NCBI GenBank assembly: GCA_964526505.1
Contig: CAZGJC010000007.1
Coordinates: 1-59,218 of the forward strand
Direction of reading: 5' to 3'
DNA: 59,218 nt
Source: SVTX01 sp964526505
GTDB lineage: Bacteria; Bacillota; Clostridia; Oscillospirales; CAG-272
Below are positions 30,916 through 39,592 of the stretch, piece by piece; within the stretch, counting starts at the first letter, position 1, and every line of letters starts with the position of its first letter. The translations under genes were made by a program, and so were the position numbers. The notes below the pieces were generated by a model, which did not search any database, was not told the origin of the DNA, and saw nothing but the letters and a program-made list of their open reading frames with translations.

Positions 30916-32226
30916 TTATTGTTTGTTTTCCATTAGATTATATTGAGTATTGTAAAAGGTCGTAATATCCGTTCTCACATCCGTGGCAATATAAACGCCG
31001 GCGATATATCCGCAGTTTGCAAAAGACTGTCTACCCGTCTCGGTTGAACCCGTTATATACAATTTATCAAGTCCGTCACACCCGAAGAAAGCGTCGTCAT
31101 CGATTTTTTTGACCGTTGACGGAATGTTGAGTTCAACTACCGAACGGCAGTTTACGAACGAGCGTATACCGATATATTCAAGTCCGTCCGAAAAAGTCAC
31201 TTTCGATATATATTTGCAATTTGCAAACGCTTTGTTCTCTATCCTCTTGCAATTTTCCGACAGAATAATATGAAGCAATGAGTTCGGAACGAAATTTTCG
31301 TTCCAATCTGCATTTTCCGCACCGAAAATATATCCGATGTGTGTGGCAGACTCCCCGTCACCCACAAAAGGAAGCGTCATCTCCGTCATATTTTTGCACA
31401 AATAGAACGCACCGAATCCTATACTTTTAAGGCTGTAGGGCAATTCCGTTTTCGCCAAAGCCGTACAAGACGAAAATGCATATTCTCCTATACTTTCAAG
31501 TTTTTCGGAAAAATTTATAAAGCACAAATCTTCGCATTCGTAAAAAGCGAACTTTCCTATTTTCCGAACTCCCGTTATTACAACGGCGTCAAGACTCTTC
31601 ATTCCGTAAAAAGCATAGTCCGAAATACTGTCCTCACCGTCTCCGATTATCATCATTTCAAGCGACACGGGAAGATTTACGGCATTTTCATCATATTTTT
31701 CCGCTCCGAAAATATATCCTGCGTGCGTGACCGACTCACCGTCTCCTACAAACGGAACTCGGAGCAATTGCAACTCGGAGCATTTCTTAAACGCCCCTTT
31801 TCCTATTTTCTTTACACTGTCGGGAACGTAAACGCTACGCAAAGCGACACGACTGTCATCACCGTCGGTATAAAATGCCTCCGATGCGATTTCCGTCACA
31901 CTTTTTCCGTCGATTTCAGACGGTATTATAATCATTTCGCTCTTGCCGTTGTAGCCGTCGATTTTTATTCCCCCGTCAACGTTTGAATATGAAAAATCCT
32001 CGGCAGGCGTGGAAGTAAGGTCTCCGAACGCTTGTTGTGCTTTTTGTTTGTAGTTGTTATAACTCTCGATTTTATCCGAAAGTTGTGATATCTCCGAACG
32101 CACAAACGTGTCATCAGTCTGCTCGGGCTTGTCCGCATCAGATGTGGAACCCGTCTTTGAACACGAACATAACGCCAAAGTCAAAGTCAACGCCAACACA
32201 CACAATTTTATAATGGTTTTATTCAA
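30916..32226 (-). CDS. BspA-like leucine-rich repeat lipoprotein
   Basis: 436 residues from a TTG start (overlapping the previous stop, TTGA) with AGGAG upstream. A lipoprotein signal ends in ALCSCS. A coiled linker (about 40-75) is followed by LRR_5/BspA repeats of the form SVKKIGKGAFKKC. The insertion PFVGDGES-TH-GYIFGAE occurs twice, near residues 158 and 290, showing internal duplication; this insertion is typical of the family. Such proteins are surface exposed and often adhesive. Why it sits between nucleoside and methionine genes is unclear. Confidence 0.88.
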   Translation of the reverse strand: MNKTIIKLCVLALTLTLALCSCSKTGSTSDADKPEQTDDTFVRSEISQLSDKIESYNNYKQKAQQAFGDLTSTPAEDFSYSNVDGGIKIDGYNGKSEMIIIPSEIDGKSVTEIASEAFYTDGDDSRVALRSVYVPDSVKKIGKGAFKKCSELQLLRVPFVGDGESVTHAGYIFGAEKYDENAVNLPVSLEMMIIGDGEDSISDYAFYGMKSLDAVVITGVRKIGKFAFYECEDLCFINFSEKLESIGEYAFSSCTALAKTELPYSLKSIGFGAFYLCKNMTEMTLPFVGDGESATHIGYIFGAENADWNENFVPNSLLHIILSENCKRIENKAFANCKYISKVTFSDGLEYIGIRSFVNCRSVVELNIPSTVKKIDDDAFFGCDGLDKLYITGSTETGRQSFANCGYIAGVYIATDVRTDITTFYNTQYNLMENKQ

Positions 32227-32801
32227 TTTTCAATACTCCTGTTTTCGTTCTCACAATCAATCTCGTCGGCACTGTCCACTTCTGCCGACTCTGTGTCGGA
32301 TTTTGGCAACAACGCTTCATCATTTGCACTTCTGTGATAAATTATCGGTATCAAGAAAAACAAAAACTGCCACATAAACCACTGCACAGTGCGTGTTGCA
32401 AGCGATAATATTTCCTCGCCCGTTTCGGGGTCAACTGTTGTGGGATTTTGTTTTGAATATTGCAAAACAAAAGGCAAAAGCACCATATACGTGAATGCAA
32501 ATGCAATAAAAAACTCCAATGAACATTCGCTATGTCTGACTTTTTTGTCCGCAGATTTTTGCGTTTTGTAAAACAACGTCTGTATCAATGCAAGAACACA
32601 CACGGGCAATACGTAAAAAATCTTTTCGGCAAGCCAAAGCGTGTTAGCCATGCTTCCCCCGTTGTCCTCGTTTACTTTTGCACAAAACTCCGTCACCTTA
32701 TCTGTCCCTTTGACATAAAACGCAAGCATACCGCAAACAAGCATACATAAGACAAGCGAGCAACACAAAAGTCTGACAATATTTATTTTTTTACTTTTCA
32801 T
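32223..32801 (-). CDS. Predicted four-helix membrane protein, unknown function
   Basis: 192 residues with hydrophobic segments at about 10-31, 60-80, 98-115 and 140-160, and an acidic C-terminal tail (residues 165-192). No known domain is recognised. The ATG at 32801 with CGGAG seven bases upstream is chosen over 32819. It overlaps the next lipoprotein gene, so the two membrane-associated products may work together. Confidence 0.7.
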   Translation of the reverse strand: MKSKKINIVRLLCCSLVLCMLVCGMLAFYVKGTDKVTEFCAKVNEDNGGSMANTLWLAEKIFYVLPVCVLALIQTLFYKTQKSADKKVRHSECSLEFFIAFAFTYMVLLPFVLQYSKQNPTTVDPETGEEILSLATRTVQWFMWQFLFFLIPIIYHRSANDEALLPKSDTESAEVDSADEIDCENENRSIEN

Positions 32802-32815
32802 AATCGCTCCGAAAA

Positions 32816-33052
32816 TCAAATCTGCTTATGAACGCTCTTGTATTCGTCGTAATACCTGTAATACGGGCATCTTCCCGTATCTCCCGACAAAAAACGTATC
32901 ATCTCGTCCTCGTCAAGCGACAACGTGCAAAGATATTCTTCCCACTCCTCGTCATAGTCGTAAAACTCGCAACTGTCGCATCTGCCCGTTTTTACTTCGT
33001 TGAATTTTGCGGACTTTTCTCTGCCTGATTGTTGCATATTTATGCCCTTCAT
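32816..33052 (-). CDS. Small four-cysteine protein (DUF6472-like)
   Basis: 78 residues, with Cys pairs in CDSCEFY and in YLCTLSLDEDE plus GRCPYYR, likely a metal site, and a C terminus DEYKSVHKQI. It matches the look of a small Clostridia-wide family of unknown function; the family name is from memory. Its ATG overlaps the stop of cdd (ATGA, 33049-33052). Confidence 0.75.
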   Translation of the reverse strand: MKGINMQQSGREKSAKFNEVKTGRCDSCEFYDYDEEWEEYLCTLSLDEDEMIRFLSGDTGRCPYYRYYDEYKSVHKQI

Positions 33053-33468
33053 TTTAACGATTCCGGTGAAAATGCGTGTGGCATAAGTTCGCCGAGCGTA
33101 TATATTTTTACGTCTCCGCCTGATGTTAAAATTATCGGAAATTCAGCTGTGCAAAATTCCGCCATAACCTGCCTGCAAAATCCGCAAGGCAAACATTCAT
33201 CAACCGGCTCACGGTCTTTTACGGCACCTACAATTGCAATGGCGTCAAACTGTCTCTTCCCGTGTGCCACCGCTCCGGTTATTGCGACACGCTCGGCACA
33301 GATAGCACCGCCGTATGACGCATTTTCAACGTTCGCTCCCGTATAAATTTCTCCGTCGGAGCAAAGCAGTGCCGCACCGACGCAAAAATTCGAATAAGGA
33401 GAATACGAGCCAAGGCGTGCCTCTTTTGCACACGCCAATAATTCCTCAGCCTTTTTTCTGTCTATCAT
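33049..33468 (-). CDS. cdd: Cytidine deaminase
   Basis: 139 residues, homotetrameric type. Zinc and catalytic motifs are CAERVA (about residues 57-62, with the catalytic Glu) and PCGFCRQ (about 94-100). It deaminates cytidine and deoxycytidine in pyrimidine salvage. It follows deoB, which handles the pentose phosphate from nucleoside breakdown. Confidence 0.96.
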   Translation of the reverse strand: MIDRKKAEELLACAKEARLGSYSPYSNFCVGAALLCSDGEIYTGANVENASYGGAICAERVAITGAVAHGKRQFDAIAIVGAVKDREPVDECLPCGFCRQVMAEFCTAEFPIILTSGGDVKIYTLGELMPHAFSPESLK

Positions 33469-33523
33469 AATCTATTTCCATTCCGTTGCCAAAGGGCAAC
33501 CGCATATATTTTTATTTCGTTTT

Positions 33524-34678
33524 TTAAAGAATACTCTTGCCGGCAAGATTGTATTCGACGCCCAAAACTTTTGCAACCGTTGCGGCAATATCCGCAAAAG
33601 TATCTCTTGTGCCATAGTTAACAGGTTCAATACCGTCGCCGAAAATAAGACACGGAGTATGTTCACGTGAGTGATCGGTAGACTGCACGTATCCGGGGTC
33701 GCAACCGTGGTCTGCAGTGATTATAAGCATATCATCCGCTCTCATCTTTTTGATAAACTCGGGAAGCCATGCGTTGAATTCAGAGGTCGCTTTTGCATAA
33801 CCCTCAACGTCGTTTCTGTGACCGTACTTCATATCAAAGTCAACAAGGTTTACAAAACACAAACCGTCAAAATCTCTGTCTGCGATTTCAAGCGTTTTTT
33901 CCATTCCCTCTGTGTTTGAATGCGTGTAATTGCTCTCGCTTACACTTCTGCCTGCAAATATATCGTATATCTTGCCGACGGATATAACGTCCTTGCCTGC
34001 ACGTGAAAGTACGTCAAGAAGTGTATCTCCCGTAGGGTCAAGCGAGAAGTCGTGTCTTTTCGCACTTCTTGTGAAGTTCGGATATTCACCGATAAACGGA
34101 CGAGCGATAACTCTTCCCACGCCGTGCTTTCCGCAAAGTATATTCCTTGCTATACGACAATATTCGTAGAGTGTTTCAACCGGAACAATATCCTCGTGAG
34201 CGGCAATTTGGAAAACGCTGTCCGCAGAAGTATATACAATAAGATCTCCCGTTTCCATATGTTCTTTGCCATAATCACGTATAACGTCTGTACCCGAATA
34301 GGGCTTGTTGCAAAGCACTCCTCTGCCCGTTTGTTTTGAAAATTCGGACAAAATCTCTTCGGGGAACCCGTCGGGATACGTCGGAAGCGGAGATTTTGAA
34401 ATAAGACCCGCTATCTCCCAGTGTCCAACCGTTGTATCTTTGCCCATAGACTGCTCTTTCATTCTCGCATATGCACCGATGGGGTTATCCTCTTTCGGGA
34501 GAAAATCGACACCGTCGATATCGGAAAGACCGAGTTTTATCATATTGTCAGCACAAAAGTATGGAGACTTTGATATACTGCGAAGTGTGTTCGTTCCCTT
34601 ATCTCCGAATTTATCGGCGTCGGGTAATTCTCCTATGCCGAAACTGTCAAGAACTATTAAAAATACTCTTTTTTTCAT
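33524..34678 (-). CDS. deoB: Phosphopentomutase
   Basis: 384 residues, alkaline phosphatase superfamily. Metal-binding motifs are DSFGIGELPDA at the N terminus and TADHGCDPG plus DHSREHTP near the C terminus. It interconverts ribose-1- and ribose-5-phosphate (and deoxy forms). The start at 34678 has GAAAGGAC upstream; the in-frame ATG at 34795 lies in the previous gene. Confidence 0.96.
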   Translation of the reverse strand: MKKRVFLIVLDSFGIGELPDADKFGDKGTNTLRSISKSPYFCADNMIKLGLSDIDGVDFLPKEDNPIGAYARMKEQSMGKDTTVGHWEIAGLISKSPLPTYPDGFPEEILSEFSKQTGRGVLCNKPYSGTDVIRDYGKEHMETGDLIVYTSADSVFQIAAHEDIVPVETLYEYCRIARNILCGKHGVGRVIARPFIGEYPNFTRSAKRHDFSLDPTGDTLLDVLSRAGKDVISVGKIYDIFAGRSVSESNYTHSNTEGMEKTLEIADRDFDGLCFVNLVDFDMKYGHRNDVEGYAKATSEFNAWLPEFIKKMRADDMLIITADHGCDPGYVQSTDHSREHTPCLIFGDGIEPVNYGTRDTFADIAATVAKVLGVEYNLAGKSIL

Positions 34679-34743
34679 TTGTATTGTCCTTTCATAATCA
34701 AATAATTTCGTAACCGTCGTTATCCGCTCCGAATATTTATCGC

Positions 34744-35334
34744 TCAGTTGTGAGGGCGACCCTCTAAAAAGTATGCCGCTTCCGAATCGGCACAATTAAG
34801 GAAAAACGCAAGTGGGAACATTTCCAATGCACGTCCGACGTTACCGGGGTCGTCGTTGGTTGAAAATCCCATATGGAAGCGGATAGCAAACGCCTCATCC
34901 CTTGTAAGTTTCATATATCCCGACGCAATATATACCGATTTTTCTCCGTGACCGTAAGGCAAGGTATCCTCAATTGTGTAGTAAGGCACAGACTCCCATC
35001 TGCCCTCCGGATTTTTTGCGTTCCTGTAACTTACCTTGTAAAAGTTTGTTTTGCAAAGGTCGTGAAGAAGTGCGGATATTGCAATGCTTTCTTCGCTGTA
35101 CTCAACACCGTACACCTCTTTTATTCTCGGACGTGAAAGTATATCGCAAAGACAGTCGTAAACGTTCAAACTGTGTTCGCAAAGACCTCCCTCATATGCA
35201 CCGTGAAAGCGTGTGCTTGCAGGAGCCGTAAAAAAGTCGCAAGAGTCGGAACACAAATACGCAAGCAACTTGTCCGCTCCCTCACGCTTGATTTTAGAAT
35301 TAAAAATCTCTATAAATCTTTCCTTATCGGTCAT
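34744..35334 (-). CDS. HD-domain hydrolase
   Basis: 196 residues. The metal-binding HD superfamily motif is H (CEHSLNVY), HD (LLHDLCK) and later H (RFHMGF), with D at NCADSEA. Resembles phosphohydrolases related to the C-terminal domain of YhaM-type nucleases, without a nucleic-acid-binding domain. It is the first gene of a long operon with nucleoside salvage genes, so a nucleotide substrate is plausible. ATG at 35334 has GGAGG upstream. Confidence 0.85.
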   Translation of the reverse strand: MTDKERFIEIFNSKIKREGADKLLAYLCSDSCDFFTAPASTRFHGAYEGGLCEHSLNVYDCLCDILSRPRIKEVYGVEYSEESIAISALLHDLCKTNFYKVSYRNAKNPEGRWESVPYYTIEDTLPYGHGEKSVYIASGYMKLTRDEAFAIRFHMGFSTNDDPGNVGRALEMFPLAFFLNCADSEAAYFLEGRPHN

Positions 35335-35396
35335 AATAAAAACCTCCGATTTTTCAATTTTTGCCCATTGACCCATTATGATATAATTATATTTAT

Positions 35397-35425
35397 ATTA
35401 TAATACAAAATATATATCTTGTCAA
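35397..35425 (-). promoter_or_regulatory. Sigma-A promoter of the HD-deoB-cdd...metA-vanY run
   Basis: Minus strand perfect TTGACA (35425-35420), 17-base spacer and TATAAT (35402-35397). It is the only strong promoter found for the nine genes to its left, though internal ones could exist. Confidence 0.8.
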
Positions 35426-35465
35426 GAAAATTCACCCGAGTCCTCTGACAAATCGAACACATAAA

Positions 35466-35497
35466 TCCCGAACGGTCAATGACCACTCGGGATTTGT
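35466..35497 (-). terminator. Inverted repeat downstream of the P-type ATPase
   Basis: AATCCCGA ... TCGGGATT with inner GGTCA/TGACC, located after the ATPase stop. A T run is weak, so termination efficiency is doubtful. Confidence 0.5.
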
Positions 35498-35542
35498 GCA
35501 ATACGATATTTCACTATTTATCGAAATAATGTTGATTTAATC

Positions 35543-38221
35543 TCAATATCCGCCCTTTTTTCCAAACAGCCTCAGCACACACTTCCTGAGCATCTCCGCA
35601 GGAAAAACAAGGAGAGAAAAAGCGAGCGTTATAAGCAATTCTCTACAAGTCAATGGCAACGTTCTCAGCACGTGTCCGCCGAGATACACAAACAAAATTT
35701 GTATAAACAACACCGCACTCATAATAAAAACAAACGCTCTGTTTTTCCCAAGCCCCGCAAATAATTTAAGTCTGTCCGTGCGTGCATTAAAACAATTGAA
35801 CACCGAAGAAAATATGAACAACGCAAAGAAGGCGGTAAGCAAATAAAGATTATTCGGTTCATATCTGAACAGTGACGTCACACGGGGATTTTTAAGGAAA
35901 AACAAATACAAAGCAATTGTAAATCCGCCGAGAAAAACTATTTCGTTTATCATATACGAATTCATAATTTGCTCTCCCATACGTTTAGGTGGCTCTTCCA
36001 TACACGAATCAAGTGCGGGTTCACCTGCAAATGCAAGACCGCCGAGCGTATCCATAATTACGTTTATCCAAAGCATCTGCACAACCGTCACGGGCGACTC
36101 AATCCCGAGAAACGGGCATATCATCGACACGCCTACCGCACAAAAGTTCATCATAAGTTGCAACGTTATGAACTTGCGTATGCTTTTAAATACGTTTCTG
36201 CCGTATTTCACCGCATTGGCTATCGACGAAAGGTCATTATCGAGAATAACTATATCCCCTGCGTCTTTTGCTACCTGAACGCCGTCACCCATTGCAAAAC
36301 CCACGTCAGCCATTCGCAGTGCAGGGGCGTCGTTAACTCCGTCTCCCGTCATTCCGACTACAAGCCCCGACTCTTGACAAACTCTAACAAGTCTGCTTTT
36401 ATCCTGCGGAACCGCTCTGGCAAGCACGCAAATTTCGGGAAGTTTCTCTTTTAACTCATCATCACTCATACAGGCAAGTTCGGCACTTGTAAGCACGATA
36501 TTTTTTCTTTCGCTTAAAATACCGCATTCACGGGCTATGTTTTTTGCGGTATCAGCATTGTCTCCCGTTATCATCACAACGTCAATCCCCGCCATTTTCA
36601 ACCGCTCTACCGACGAATATGCGGACTCACGCAAAAAGTCTTCAAGCACAACAATTGCAACAAACACGAGTTCGGGAAATATGCCTTTTTCCATCTGCGA
36701 CAACGGCTGTCGCCCGATAAATTTCGCCACTGCAAGCACACGCTTGCCAGCTTTTGTTTCGCTTTCGCATATTTTTCTGATTTTCGTATGAGAAATCGGC
36801 AAAATACGCCCGTCGTCCGATATGTATTTTTTCGCATATGGCAACAGTTTTTCATATGCACCTTTGACGTAAGTCACGTCATCCTCCATATGCACGCAAG
36901 CCACCGAAAACTTATTTTCGCTTGAAAACGGAATTTTATAAATTAAACTGCCCGTATCTTTGAGCGTTTTTTCGTTTAAAATGTCTCGCCTGTCGGTAAA
37001 CGCTCGTGTTTCAGACGTCAAAACAGAGTCAAGTATCGCCCTGTCTGTTGAATTTCCACCCACAACACCACGCACACCGCCTGACGTCATCCCGACTTTT
37101 GACTCCGTATTCATCAATGCGTTTATTTTATATTCTTCAAACACCGCACGATATTGTTTTTTTAAATCCGATATCCCGTTACAAAACCGACCGTCACCCA
37201 TATATATGCGACCGACTCCGAGTTTTCCGCAAGTCAGTGTCCCCGTTTTGTCTGTAAAAAGCACGTTCATACTTCCTGCCGATTCAATTCCTACGGGTTT
37301 GCGGACAAGCACGTGCGATTTTATCATTTTTTTGATATTTGACGACAATACTACCGCAATCATCATAGGCAAGCCCTCAGGAACGGCGACGACTATCACA
37401 GTAAGCCCTATTGTTAAGGCTTTGAGCAAACGGTCAAGCAAAAATTGAAAATTTGTGACCTTATATTTCATTATTTCGAGGTCAAAAGCGGAATCTATAA
37501 CAAAAGTTTTAAAAAGAAAAGCCACCGCCACAAGCACGGACGCAATATATCCCAGTGTGCTTATCTGCCGTGCAAGTTTTGAAAGTCGCATTTTAAGCGG
37601 ACTTTCCCTGACGTCTCCCTGTATCTCCCGTGATATGCCACCGAGGAAAGTTCGGTCGCCGACTCTCTCAACTTGCATATACGCAGACCCTGAAATCACC
37701 GTCGCTCCACGGTGACAAAAATAAGGCGATGACGGTGAGAAATCCTCGTCGTCACCTTTACGCACACGCTTTAAAACTTCCTTGCTTTCTCCGGTCATGG
37801 CACTTTGGTCGATATATATATTTCCGAATATCAAAGACCCGTCGGCAGGTATCCGTTCTCCCGAAGACAGACAAACCACGTCGCCGACGACAATATCATC
37901 AACACATATTTCAACAACTTCACCACTGCGAACCACACGTGACCGCCCACGTGAATATTCTTCTTCAAGTCTCGAAAATGCGTTTTCGGATGTGTATTCC
38001 GACATTGTAGATATAAAAGTTGCGAGAAATACCGAAACGCCTATTCCCATACATTCCACCCAATCCGACGTGTGAAATGCAAAAAGCAAATTTATGATCA
38101 ATGCTCCGAGCAGTATTTTAATTATCGGGTCTGAAAGGTTGGAGAGGAATCTTCGTATAAAACTCTTTTTCTCCCTCGGTGTCATTTTATTGTCACCATA
38201 CAATTTTCGTGACTTCTCCAC
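35543..38221 (-). CDS. Calcium-transporting P-type ATPase (P2 type)
   Basis: 892 residues from a GTG at 38221. P-type landmarks: TGES in the actuator domain, phosphorylation motif DKTGTLT, GDGVNDAPAL hinge, and about ten transmembrane helices with PEG(L)P in helix 4 (VAVPEGLPM). It resembles bacterial PMCA/SERCA-like pumps that export Ca2+. Homology with family N termini begins upstream of the GTG: the in-frame codons just before it encode GLDSEE, the usual lead-in to VEKSRKLYGDN. No ATG, GTG or TTG lies there, but AGGAGGG at 38276-38282 precedes an in-frame ATA at 38269. The true start may be that ATA. Confidence 0.9.
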   Translation of the reverse strand: MEKSRKLYGDNKMTPREKKSFIRRFLSNLSDPIIKILLGALIINLLFAFHTSDWVECMGIGVSVFLATFISTMSEYTSENAFSRLEEEYSRGRSRVVRSGEVVEICVDDIVVGDVVCLSSGERIPADGSLIFGNIYIDQSAMTGESKEVLKRVRKGDDEDFSPSSPYFCHRGATVISGSAYMQVERVGDRTFLGGISREIQGDVRESPLKMRLSKLARQISTLGYIASVLVAVAFLFKTFVIDSAFDLEIMKYKVTNFQFLLDRLLKALTIGLTVIVVAVPEGLPMMIAVVLSSNIKKMIKSHVLVRKPVGIESAGSMNVLFTDKTGTLTCGKLGVGRIYMGDGRFCNGISDLKKQYRAVFEEYKINALMNTESKVGMTSGGVRGVVGGNSTDRAILDSVLTSETRAFTDRRDILNEKTLKDTGSLIYKIPFSSENKFSVACVHMEDDVTYVKGAYEKLLPYAKKYISDDGRILPISHTKIRKICESETKAGKRVLAVAKFIGRQPLSQMEKGIFPELVFVAIVVLEDFLRESAYSSVERLKMAGIDVVMITGDNADTAKNIARECGILSERKNIVLTSAELACMSDDELKEKLPEICVLARAVPQDKSRLVRVCQESGLVVGMTGDGVNDAPALRMADVGFAMGDGVQVAKDAGDIVILDNDLSSIANAVKYGRNVFKSIRKFITLQLMMNFCAVGVSMICPFLGIESPVTVVQMLWINVIMDTLGGLAFAGEPALDSCMEEPPKRMGEQIMNSYMINEIVFLGGFTIALYLFFLKNPRVTSLFRYEPNNLYLLTAFFALFIFSSVFNCFNARTDRLKLFAGLGKNRAFVFIMSAVLFIQILFVYLGGHVLRTLPLTCRELLITLAFSLLVFPAEMLRKCVLRLFGKKGGY

Positions 38222-38342
38222 CTCTTCCGAGTCCAGTCCCGTTTTTATTATATCATTACCCGTACTTATAAAAATCCCTCCTATGCTTTTACGTTTGTGA
38301 TGTGTACAAGTATATGATAAAATATATTTTTATATGAATAAT

Positions 38343-38360
38343 TTGTCCGCATACGGACAA
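38343..38360. promoter_or_regulatory. Perfect inverted repeat upstream of the P-type ATPase
   Basis: TTGTCCG-CATA-CGGACAA, a 7-4-7 inverted repeat about 75 bases before the candidate start of the ATPase. A typical size and place for a dimeric regulator site. No regulator gene is adjacent. Confidence 0.4.
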
Positions 38361-38376
38361 TCCGAACAAGACTGAA

Positions 38377-38408
38377 AAACTGACGGGAACCGTGGTTCCC
38401 GTCAGTTT
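38377..38408 (-). terminator. Terminator of the comM-CDF operon
   Basis: 15-bp stem AAACTGACGGGAACC / GGTTCCCGTCAGTTT with a two-base gap; on the minus strand it runs into TTTTT. It lies six bases past the CDF stop. Confidence 0.88.
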
Positions 38409-38413
38409 AATTT

Positions 38414-39577
38414 TCAGTATCTGTCAACCGTAATCACGGCAAAATGCCGCTCTCCGATTGTATTTATATTGTCCGCAACTTTTCTCTTTAACTCTTCATC
38501 GCTCATTTTCAAATCGAACGGCACGCTGATATCGAATATAATATTCGTATGAGTTACGCCGAAAACACATCTGAAATCGTGTATATTAAGTCTTTCGTCT
38601 ATCTTGCAAACAAGTTTACGGACTTCGCATTTTAAGTTGTTGACTTCCTCGTTATCCGTCACAACAGGGTCCATATGTATGGTTGCCTGAACACCGAGTT
38701 CGGAATAAATATGTCGCTCCATATTGTCTATCATATCGTGCGATTGCATCATATCAACCCTGCTGTCCACCTCAACGTGCAAAGTCGCAACAACTCTGCC
38801 GGGACCGTAATTATGCACCGCCATATCGTGTATACCCAACGCTCCGTCATATCTGTATACGATATTGTTTATATTCTCAACGAGTTCGTCGGACGGAGAT
38901 TCACCGAGTATGGAATTTTTGGTTTCGATGAATATTTTAATGCCCGCAATAATTACAAGTACCGCAACCGCTATACCCATATAAGCGTCGACGTCAAATC
39001 CCGTAAACTTATAAACAAGCATACCGACAAGTACGGCAAGCGTGGCACATGCGTCCGACAAACTGTCGGTTGCCGTTGCACGAAGCATAGATGAATTTAT
39101 CTTTTTGGACAATTTGCGATTAAACAGGCAAAGCCAAAGTTTAACTAAAACCGACGCTCCGAGAACTATAATAATGATCCACGAAAAAACCGTCTTCGCT
39201 TCATTGTCGAATATTTTTCCGATAGAATCCATCACGGAATTAAATCCTATATGCAAAATCAAAAACGACACTATCATTGATGCTATATATTCAAATCTTG
39301 CATGCCCGAACGGATGCTCGTGGTCGGCAGGTTTTGCCGATATTTTAAAACTTATGAGAGTAACCGCCTGCGACCCTGCGTCGGACAGGTTGTTTATTCC
39401 GTCGGCTTGGAGAGAAATCGCACCGAAAATCACGCCGACAGCGTACTTTGTCAATGCCAAAATCACGTTGAGAACAATTCCGACAATACTTGAAAGTGTG
39501 CCGTATTTTCTCCTTACAATCGGATTTTTTATATTGTTTTTATCTTTTATGAATATTGAACACAGTAACTCCGTCAA
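38414..39577 (-). CDS. Cation diffusion facilitator family metal transporter
   Basis: 387 residues. The transmembrane part has the metal site HEHPFGHARFEYIA and NNLSDAGSQ (D in helix 2), and the C-terminal cytoplasmic domain includes HDMAVHNYGPG and VVATLHVEV. CDF proteins export Zn2+, Fe2+ or Mn2+ by proton exchange. A C-terminal extension of about 80 residues beyond the usual dimer domain is present. The TTG at 39577 with AAGAGGA nine bases upstream is preferred to the GTG at 39586, which abuts that site. Confidence 0.9.
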   Translation of the reverse strand: MTELLCSIFIKDKNNIKNPIVRRKYGTLSSIVGIVLNVILALTKYAVGVIFGAISLQADGINNLSDAGSQAVTLISFKISAKPADHEHPFGHARFEYIASMIVSFLILHIGFNSVMDSIGKIFDNEAKTVFSWIIIIVLGASVLVKLWLCLFNRKLSKKINSSMLRATATDSLSDACATLAVLVGMLVYKFTGFDVDAYMGIAVAVLVIIAGIKIFIETKNSILGESPSDELVENINNIVYRYDGALGIHDMAVHNYGPGRVVATLHVEVDSRVDMMQSHDMIDNMERHIYSELGVQATIHMDPVVTDNEEVNNLKCEVRKLVCKIDERLNIHDFRCVFGVTHTNIIFDISVPFDLKMSDEELKRKVADNINTIGERHFAVITVDRY

Positions 39578-39592
39578 AAAAATCACTTCCTC

